NCBI GenBank assembly: GCA_035552195.1
Contig: DASZLU010000108.1
Span: forward strand, 55,069-119,068
Direction of reading: 5' to 3'
From: CAIKMD01 sp035552195
Lineage (GTDB): Bacteria; Pseudomonadota; Alphaproteobacteria; ATCC43930; CGMCC-115725
DNA: 64,000 nucleotides
Positions 57,852 through 64,000 of this stretch are shown piece by piece; position 1 is the stretch's first letter, and every line of letters starts with the position of its first letter. A program made the position numbers and the translations under genes. A model generated the notes under the pieces. The model searched no databases. It saw only the letters and a list, made by a program, of their open reading frames with translations, and had not been told where the DNA came from.

Positions 57852-60545
57852 TTATTTCGCCTCGTCGCTCAACCCCTTGATCTTGTAGACCAGCTCCAAC
57901 GCCTCGCGCGGCGAGAGTTCGTCGGGCTTCAGTGCGCCCAAAAGCAATTCGAGCTCCGAGGGCTCGGCCAGTTCCAGCGGCGCCGGTTTCGACGCTGCGA
58001 ATAGCGGCAAATCCTCGGCGAGGCGGGCGAGGGCGCCGCCTTGCTCGCCTTTCTCCAAGGTGCCGAGCACCTGCTCCGCCCGCGCGATCACGGCGGCGGG
58101 GAGGCCGGCGAGCTTGGCGACGTGGATGCCGTAGGAGCGGTCGGCGGCGCCGGGGGCGATCTCGTGCAGGAAGACGACATCGCCCTGCCATTCCTTTACC
58201 CGCATCGTGTAGCAGGCGAGATGATCGAGCTTCGCGGCGAGCGCCGTCAGCTCGTGATAATGCGTCGCGAACAGCGCGCGACAGCGATTGCGATCGTGCA
58301 AATGCTCGACCGAGGCCCAAGCGATCGAGAGCCCGTCATAGGTTGCGGTGCCACGGCCGATCTCGTCGAGGATGACGAGCGCGCGCGGGCCGGCCTGGTT
58401 GAGGATCGCCGCGGTCTCGACCATCTCGACCATGAAGGTGGAGCGGCCGCGCGCCAGATCGTCGGCTGCGCCGACGCGGCTGAAGAGGCGATCGACGATG
58501 CCGATCTGTGCCGATGCGGCGGGAACGAACGAGCCCATCTGGGCAAGGACCGCAATGAGCGCGTTCTGGCGCAAGAATGTGCTTTTGCCCGCCATGTTGG
58601 GACCGGTCAGCAGCCACAGCCGCTGCTTGTCCTCAAGGTCGCAATCATTGGCGACGAAGCTTGGGCCCGCGGCGCGCAACAGCGCTTGCTCGACCACCGG
58701 ATGGCGGCCTTGGCGGATCGCGAAGCCGGTGCTGTCGTCGATCTTCGGCCGCGTATAGCGCTCGGTCACCGCGAGTTCGGCGAGCGCGCTCGCGACATCG
58801 AGCGCGGCGAGGGCGGCCGCGGCGCGCGCGATCTCGCTCGCCTGACCGAGCGCCTCGGCGACGAGGTCGTCGAAGAGCTTCACCTCGAGCGCCAACGCTC
58901 TATCGGCGGCGGAGGCGATCTTCGATTCGAGCTCGCCGAGCTCGACCGTCGAATAGCGCATCGAGGACACCAGCGTCTGGCGATGGATGAAGCCGTCGCC
59001 CATTTTCGGCGCGTGGTTCGGCCCGATATCGATGTGATAGCCCAGCACGTTGTTGTGTCGGATCTTGAGACTGGCGATGCCGGTCTCGCTGGCGTAACGC
59101 GCTTGCAGACCGGCAACGAGGCGGCGGCTGTCGTCGCGCAGCTTCACGAACTCGTCGAGCTCGCTCGCGTAGCCCGGCGCGATGAAGCCGCCATCGCGCG
59201 CCAAGAGCGGCAATTCTGCCGCGAGGGCCCGCGTCAGCCGATCGACCAGCGCGGAATGCTCGCCGAGATCGCGCTCCAACCCGGCGATGAGCGGCGGCGG
59301 CGTGGTGAAATCAGCTTGGCGAAGGAGCGCGCGCAAGCCCGCCGAAACCCGCAGCGTATCGCGCAGCGCGGCGAGATCGCGCGGACCGCCGCGGCCGACG
59401 CCGAGCCGTGCCATCGCCCGCGCCATGTCGGCGCAGAGCCGCAGCTCGTCGCGCATCCCCTCGCGCAGCCGCTCGGCGCCAGCGAAGAACCCGACCGCAT
59501 CGAGCCGCGCCTCGATTTGCGCCGGATCGGTAAGCGGTGCCCCGAGATAATCCGCGAGCAGCCGCGCACCGGCGCCGGTCTCGGTGCGATCGATCGCGGC
59601 GAGGAGACTGCCATTGCGATCGCCGGTCAGGCTTTCGGTCAATTCGAGATTGCGCCGCGTGGCCGCGTCGATCTCCATCACATCGCCGCTGCCGAAGCGG
59701 CGCGGTGCCGTGAAGGCCGGCAATTTTCCTTGCTGTGTCAGCTCGACATAATCGACGAGCGCGCCGGCCGCCGCGATCTCGGCGCGGGTGAAGGCGCCGA
59801 AGCCGGCCAGCTCGCGCACGCCGTAGAGCGCCTCCAGCCGCTTGCGGCCGTTCTCGCTGTCGAAACGCGCGCTCGGCTGCGGTGTCAGGTTGTCTTTGTG
59901 AAGCTGGAACAGCTCGACGAGTTCGGGCTTCGCCAAAAGCCGCTCGGGCAACAACAGCTCGCCGGGTGCGATCCGCGCCAATACCGCGCCGAGCGATGTC
60001 GACGGCACGGCTTGCGTCGCGAATTCGCCGGTCGAGAGGTCGAGCCACGCGATGGCGAGTTCGCCCGACGCATCGGCGAGCGCGGCGAGGTAATTGTGCC
60101 GCCGCGCATCGAGGAGCGCGTCTTCGGTCAGCGTGCCCGGCGTGACGATGCGCACGACGGCGCGGCGCACCGGCGACTTGCTGCCGCGTTTCTTCGCTTC
60201 GGCCGGGTCTTCCATCTGTTCGCAGACGGCGACGCGAAAGCCCTGGCGGATGAGGCGCGAGAGATAAGCCTCGGCGGCATGCACCGGCACGCCGCACATC
60301 GGAATATCGTCGCCATCGTATTTGCCGCGCTTGGTGAGCTGGATGTCGAGCGCCGCCGCGGCTTTGCCGGCGTCCTCGAAGAACAGCTCGTAGAAATCGC
60401 CCATGCGATAGAAGAGCAGGCAGTCGGGATGCGTGCGCTTCAGATCGAGATACTGCGCGAGCGCCGGTGTCGCCTCCGGCGAAGCGACAGCCCCTTGCAC
60501 TTGAGAGGGCGGTTGTGGCGTCGGTTCGCGCGCGGATTCCGGCAT
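57852..60545 (-). CDS. mutS: DNA mismatch repair protein MutS
   Basis: An 897-residue mismatch-recognition ATPase. The N-terminal mismatch-binding domain has the canonical Phe-X-Glu in FYRMGDFYELFFEDA; the core and clamp domains follow. The ATPase has Walker A TGPNMAGKSTFLRQ, Walker B with LVILDEIGRGTATYDGLSIA and FATHYHELTALAAKL. An 846-codon frame on the opposite strand is antisense. It is divergent from the substrate-binding protein series with about 100 bases between starts. Confidence 0.97.
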   Translation of the reverse strand: MPESAREPTPQPPSQVQGAVASPEATPALAQYLDLKRTHPDCLLFYRMGDFYELFFEDAGKAAAALDIQLTKRGKYDGDDIPMCGVPVHAAEAYLSRLIRQGFRVAVCEQMEDPAEAKKRGSKSPVRRAVVRIVTPGTLTEDALLDARRHNYLAALADASGELAIAWLDLSTGEFATQAVPSTSLGAVLARIAPGELLLPERLLAKPELVELFQLHKDNLTPQPSARFDSENGRKRLEALYGVRELAGFGAFTRAEIAAAGALVDYVELTQQGKLPAFTAPRRFGSGDVMEIDAATRRNLELTESLTGDRNGSLLAAIDRTETGAGARLLADYLGAPLTDPAQIEARLDAVGFFAGAERLREGMRDELRLCADMARAMARLGVGRGGPRDLAALRDTLRVSAGLRALLRQADFTTPPPLIAGLERDLGEHSALVDRLTRALAAELPLLARDGGFIAPGYASELDEFVKLRDDSRRLVAGLQARYASETGIASLKIRHNNVLGYHIDIGPNHAPKMGDGFIHRQTLVSSMRYSTVELGELESKIASAADRALALEVKLFDDLVAEALGQASEIARAAAALAALDVASALAELAVTERYTRPKIDDSTGFAIRQGRHPVVEQALLRAAGPSFVANDCDLEDKQRLWLLTGPNMAGKSTFLRQNALIAVLAQMGSFVPAASAQIGIVDRLFSRVGAADDLARGRSTFMVEMVETAAILNQAGPRALVILDEIGRGTATYDGLSIAWASVEHLHDRNRCRALFATHYHELTALAAKLDHLACYTMRVKEWQGDVVFLHEIAPGAADRSYGIHVAKLAGLPAAVIARAEQVLGTLEKGEQGGALARLAEDLPLFAASKPAPLELAEPSELELLLGALKPDELSPREALELVYKIKGLSDEAK

Positions 60546-60646
60546 GCCGAGAAGCTAGCAGAAAATCCGCCGCGCCTTTAGAGTGCCTACCAACAAAGAC
60601 CGACGAGAAGCCCCAAAACATTGGGGATAAATTGGGGGAGGAAGGC

Positions 60647-61642
60647 TTGCGCCGCATCATCCTTTGCTTGATCGCGCTGACGCTGCTCGCGGGCGCTGTC
60701 GTTCCGGCCCGGGCCGAGACGATCAAGATCGGTCTGCTGAAGACGTCATCGAGCGCGGTCACCGTCATCGCCATCAAGCGCGGCTATTTCACCGCCGAGG
60801 GACTGGATGCGCAGCTCGTTCCCTTTGACGCGGCTGAGCCGGTCGCGGTCGCGGCGGCCTCAGGCGATATCGATTTCGGCATCACCGGCCTGACCGCCGG
60901 GCTCTACGCGCTCGCCAGCCAGGTCCGCATCATCTCGGGCCATCTGCAAGAGCATCCCGGTTTTCATGCCAACGCGATCGTCGCCTCGAACAAGGCTTAC
61001 GATGCGGGCCTGAAGACCGTGAAGGATCTCGCCGGCCATGCCGTCGGGGTGACGCAGATCGGCTCGTCGCTGCATTACAGCGTCGCGCTGGTCGCCGCGA
61101 AATCGGGCGTCGCGCTCGACGCCTTGCGCATCGTGCCGCTGCAGTCGAATGGCAATGTCGCCTCGGCAGTGAGCGGCGGGCAGATCGATGCCGCCGCGAC
61201 CTTGGGCAATTTCGCTTCGCCGGCGATCGAGCGCGGCGCGGTGAAGCTGCTCGCCTGGGCCGGCGACATCGCACCCTGGCAATTCGGCGCGCTGATCACC
61301 TCGGCGAAAATGACCGACGAGCATCCCGATCGGGTGAAGCGCTTCCTCAACGCGATGCACAAGGCGGACCGCGACTATCACGACGCCTTCACCGGAGCGG
61401 ACGGCAAGCGCGCGGACCAAGCCGACGCACCGGCGGTCTATGCGATCATCGCGGAGTATCTTGGCCAGACCGTCGACCAGATCCGGCCCGCCCTCGCTTA
61501 TGTCGAGGGGCGCGTCGATGTCGACGATGTCATGCATCAGATCGCGTGGTATCGCGATCACGGCTTCCTCAAGGACGCGGCCGGCGCCGAGAAGATCGTC
61601 GACCGCCGTTTTGTTACGCCGATGAGTCTCGCAACGCATTGA
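60647..61642 (+). CDS. ABC transporter substrate-binding protein, copy 1
   Basis: A 331-residue periplasmic protein of the SsuA/TauA/NMT1-like group. A signal peptide (LRRIILCLIALTLLAGAVVP) precedes ETIKIGLLKTSSSAVTVIAI and GDIDFGITGLTAGLYALASQ. The TTG at 60647 is used because the GGAGGAAGG ribosome site is just ahead and the signal peptide begins there; a frame from 60467 overlaps mutS. Ligands are likely sulfonates, nitrates or aromatic acids. Shares YHDAFTGADGKRADQA with copy 2. No permease or ATPase gene is seen. Confidence 0.85.
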   Translation: MRRIILCLIALTLLAGAVVPARAETIKIGLLKTSSSAVTVIAIKRGYFTAEGLDAQLVPFDAAEPVAVAAASGDIDFGITGLTAGLYALASQVRIISGHLQEHPGFHANAIVASNKAYDAGLKTVKDLAGHAVGVTQIGSSLHYSVALVAAKSGVALDALRIVPLQSNGNVASAVSGGQIDAAATLGNFASPAIERGAVKLLAWAGDIAPWQFGALITSAKMTDEHPDRVKRFLNAMHKADRDYHDAFTGADGKRADQADAPAVYAIIAEYLGQTVDQIRPALAYVEGRVDVDDVMHQIAWYRDHGFLKDAAGAEKIVDRRFVTPMSLATH

Positions 61643-61697
61643 CCTAAAACCGCGCCGCGGCGAAGATCGCCCACAAGAACGATATCGGGAGAGGAAC

Positions 61698-62705
61698 ATG
61701 CGCCGGGCCGTGGGGGCGTTGGGATTGGGGACGCTGCTTGGATTGGCCGGCCTGTCGGCACCAAGCGCCGATGCGGCCGAAACCATCAAGATCGGCATGC
61801 AGAAGCCGGTCGGCGGACCGCTCTACATTGCCGACGCCAAGGGCTATTACGCCGCCGAAGGCTTGACCCCCGATTACGTCTTCTTCGAAGCCGGCGAGCC
61901 GATCGCGGTGGCGGTTGCCTCGGGCGCGGTCGATTTCGGTGTCGCGGGTTTGACCGGCGGGTTCTACAGCCTCGCCGGCAAGGGCGCGCTCAAGATCATC
62001 GCCGGCCAGACGCATGAAATGCCGGGCTTTCCCGCCAATACCGTCGCCGCGTCGAACAAAGCTTTCGAGGGCGGGTTGAAGTCGGTGAAAGACCTGCCCG
62101 GCCATTCCGTCGCCATCACCCAGATCGGCTCGGCTTTTCATTACGATCTCGGCCTGCTCGCCGCGAAATACGAATTCGATCTGCAGACGATCCGGCTGAT
62201 GCCGTTGCAGACCAATCCCAATGCGGTCGCCGCCGTGGTCGGCAATTCCGCCGACGCGGTGGTGACGATCGCGCCCTGGGTGGCGCCCGCGATCAACAAG
62301 GGCGATGCCAAGCTGCTCGCCTATATCGGCGATGAATCGCCGTGGCAGCTCGCCGTCGCTTTCACCGGTACCAAGACGGCGAACGACCAGCCCGAGAAGG
62401 TGAAGCATTTCGTCGCCGCGCTGCGCCGCGCGACGCGTGATTATCACGACGCCTTCACCGGCTCCGACGGCAAGCGCGCCGATCAAGCGAGCGCGCCCGA
62501 ACTGCTCGCGATCCTCGCCAAATACACCGGCCAGAAGCCCGAGGTGATCGATCAAGGCCTCGGCTATATGGATGCGGAGGCGCGGCTCGATGAGGCCGAT
62601 GTGCTGAAGCAGGTTACGTGGTATCGCGCGCAGGGCATGGTGAAAGACGATTTCGATGCCGCCAGCATCATCGACAAGCGCTACGCCGTGCCGCTGAACA
62701 AATAA
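61698..62705 (+). CDS. ABC transporter substrate-binding protein, copy 2
   Basis: A 335-residue paralogue of copy 1 with a clear signal peptide (GLGTLLGLAGLSAPSADAAE). It begins ETIKIGMQKPVGGPLYIADA and has GAVDFGVAGLTGGFYSLAGK and YHDAFTGSDGKRADQASAPE. A GGGAGAGGAAC ribosome site precedes the ATG. It lies 55 bases after copy 1. Ligand unknown. Confidence 0.87.
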   Translation: MRRAVGALGLGTLLGLAGLSAPSADAAETIKIGMQKPVGGPLYIADAKGYYAAEGLTPDYVFFEAGEPIAVAVASGAVDFGVAGLTGGFYSLAGKGALKIIAGQTHEMPGFPANTVAASNKAFEGGLKSVKDLPGHSVAITQIGSAFHYDLGLLAAKYEFDLQTIRLMPLQTNPNAVAAVVGNSADAVVTIAPWVAPAINKGDAKLLAYIGDESPWQLAVAFTGTKTANDQPEKVKHFVAALRRATRDYHDAFTGSDGKRADQASAPELLAILAKYTGQKPEVIDQGLGYMDAEARLDEADVLKQVTWYRAQGMVKDDFDAASIIDKRYAVPLNK

Positions 62706-62733
62706 AAGCGAAATGTTGAACGAGGAGGTGACA

Positions 62734-63753
62734 ATGAAGACGATGTGCGCGCTGACGGCGCTCGTGATGGGATCGGCTCTCGCGCTCGCCGCGAGCGCGG
62801 CGCCAAGCCTCGCCAACGACAAGGTGAAAGCCGGCGTCGTCCGCTCGATGGGCGGCAGCCCGAATTACGTCGGCAAGGAAAAGGGCTTCTTTGCCGCGCA
62901 AGGCATCGATGTCGACATCGTCTTCTTCGATTCGGCACAGCCGATCTCGGTCGCCGTCGCATCGGGCGATTGCGATGTCGGCACGACCGGCGTCACTGCC
63001 GCGTTCTTCAATCTCGCGGCGCAAGGCGCGCTGCGCATCATCGGCTCGGGCACCTGGGAGCATCCCGGCTTCCAGAGCATCGGCTATCTCGTCTCGAACC
63101 AGGCCTATGATGCCGGGCTGCACTCGCTGAAAGACATCGCCGGCAAGAAAGCGGCGATCACCCAATCGGGCACGCCGCTGCAATACGCGATCGCCCTCGC
63201 CGCCGATAAATACCATATCGATTACAGCAAGATCCAAATCCTGTTGCTGCAATCCAATCCCAATGTCGGAACCGCGCTGACCGGCGGCCAGACCGATTTC
63301 GCGGTACAGACGGTCGTCCCCGCCTATTCGGTGATCAACAAAGGCGGCGCCAAGCTTTTGGGCTGGGAAGGCGATCAGGTGCCGAACGAGCAGAACGAGG
63401 CGTTCTTTACCTCGGTCAAGATGATGAACGAGCGTCCCGACGTGCTGAAGCGCTATCTCGTCGCCTATCGCCAGGCGATGACCTATCTGCACGACGCTTT
63501 CGCCGACGAGAACGACAAGCGCCGCGATGGGCCCAACGCGAACGAGGCCGAGGAGATCGCCGCAAAAAGCCTCGATCAGCCGCTCGCGCAGATAAAGCTC
63601 GGCGTGCCCTTCTTCGACCGGCAGGGCCGGCTGGTCGAACAGGATTTCGTCAAGCTCGCCGCCTGGTACAAGTCGCAGGGCATGATCAAAGGCGATGTCG
63701 ATGTCCCGGCGATGATCGATCGCCGCGATGCGATTCCCTATCCGAAGAAATAA
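62734..63753 (+). CDS. ABC transporter substrate-binding protein, copy 3
   Basis: A 339-residue paralogue with signal peptide (TALVMGSALALAASAAPSLA) and start VKAGVVRSMGGSPNYVGKEK. It contains GDCDVGTTGVTAAFFNLAAQ and LHDAFADENDKRRDGPNANE. The ATG at 62734 follows a GAGGAGGTGAC ribosome site; the upstream ATG at 62713 is rejected because it would bury the site. It is closer to copy 4 than to copies 1 and 2. Confidence 0.87.
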   Translation: MKTMCALTALVMGSALALAASAAPSLANDKVKAGVVRSMGGSPNYVGKEKGFFAAQGIDVDIVFFDSAQPISVAVASGDCDVGTTGVTAAFFNLAAQGALRIIGSGTWEHPGFQSIGYLVSNQAYDAGLHSLKDIAGKKAAITQSGTPLQYAIALAADKYHIDYSKIQILLLQSNPNVGTALTGGQTDFAVQTVVPAYSVINKGGAKLLGWEGDQVPNEQNEAFFTSVKMMNERPDVLKRYLVAYRQAMTYLHDAFADENDKRRDGPNANEAEEIAAKSLDQPLAQIKLGVPFFDRQGRLVEQDFVKLAAWYKSQGMIKGDVDVPAMIDRRDAIPYPKK

Positions 63754-63766
63754 GGAGAACAAGGTG

Positions 63767-64000
63767 ATGAAATCGATGCTCGGTGGCGCGCTGGCGCTTG
63801 CGGCGGGAATCGTCTTGGCCGGCATCGCGCCGAGTATCTCTCCAAGTTGGGCGGCCGATCACGTGAAGATCGGCGTCGTGCGCTCGATGGGCGGCGCGCC
63901 GCTTTATGTCGCGCAGGATATGGGCTTCTACAAAGACGAAGGGCTCGATTCCGAGCTCGTGTGGTTCGATGCGGCGCAGCCGGTCGCGGTCGCCGCGGCC
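63767..64000 (+). CDS. ABC transporter substrate-binding protein, copy 4, cut by window end
   Basis: The first 78 codons of a fourth paralogue. A signal peptide (LGGALALAAGIVLAGIAPSI) precedes VKIGVVRSMGGAPLYVAQDM, matching copy 3 closely. The ribosome site AAGGAGAACAAGG precedes the ATG at 63767. The rest lies beyond the window. Confidence 0.85.
   Translation, partial: MKSMLGGALALAAGIVLAGIAPSISPSWAADHVKIGVVRSMGGAPLYVAQDMGFYKDEGLDSELVWFDAAQPVAVAAA

Noticed and set aside
58041..60581. 846-codon plus-strand frame opposite mutS
   Set aside because: Antisense to a complete mutS with all motifs; no family likeness.
1..64000. CRISPR arrays, tRNA/rRNA genes, insertion sequences, prophage
   Set aside because: No regularly spaced repeats, no cloverleaf or rRNA signature and no transposase or phage genes were seen on reading both strands; a tRNAscan or CRISPR search was not possible.

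Overview
The window is gene-dense, GC-rich bacterial chromosome, most likely from an alphaproteobacterium. This is inferred from a RegB/RegA-type redox two-component pair, a DUF2852 protein, TonB/HemP iron uptake with palindromic iron boxes, glutathione synthetase, and FNR/FixK-type boxes. I see no rRNA, tRNA, CRISPR array, insertion sequence or prophage. Both edges cut a gene.

Layout. (1) 1-3.8 kb, minus strand: an edge-cut protein, RegA and RegB homologues overlapping by ATGA, a VOC protein and an exported cupin. (2) 3.7-14.7 kb: cobalamin genes scattered on both strands (cobT, cobS, cobC, cobU, a miniature CobN-like gene, cobD/cbiB, cbiX, cobA). They are interspersed with an alpha/beta hydrolase, a VanB-type reductase, an ArnT-like glycosyltransferase and a Tat-exported ankyrin protein. 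(3) 14.8-24.8 kb: a Sco protein, a DUF45 metalloprotease, AmpG, two tandem cyclophilins, an isochorismatase-like hydrolase, TypA, a PfkB kinase, a lipoprotein, and DUF2852 with a TetR regulator and a palindromic operator. (4) 24.8-33.1 kb: housekeeping genes gshB, a BON lipoprotein, yraN, rsmI, an LpoA-like lipoprotein, hemW, an MBL-fold protein, rdgB and rph. (5) 33.2-40.5 kb: the heat-shock series hrcA, grpE, dnaK, dnaJ, interrupted between grpE and dnaK by a hydrolase and an iron-box-preceded cupredoxin/barrel pair. (6) 40.5-43.2 kb: two paralogous CynX-like MFS transporters. (7) 47.5-43.2 kb, minus: an apparent four-gene operon of a cupin fused to a heme-oxygenase-like diiron oxidase domain, Rieske dioxygenase alpha and beta subunits of the anthranilate/salicylate type, and a class III CoA-transferase. 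It has a well-formed promoter with an FNR-like box and a palindromic operator. (8) 52.8-47.6 kb, minus: an iron uptake series hemP, TonB-dependent receptor, PKHD hydroxylase, PepSY protein, TonB. (9) 53-60.5 kb: a DHA2 exporter, glnD and mutS. (10) 60.6-64 kb: four consecutive paralogous ABC substrate-binding proteins, the last cut by the window end.

How they work together. The cob genes cover late corrinoid steps (side-chain amidation product handling, nucleotide-loop assembly) plus cobalt insertion by CbiX and SUMT. The iron series would take up ferric siderophore or heme with TonB energy. The chaperone genes form the usual repair and folding set. The Rieske/HDO operon looks like an uncharacterised aromatic-acid oxidation pathway and is the most interesting part. 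No family assignment was checked against a database; all come from visible motifs, length and gene order.
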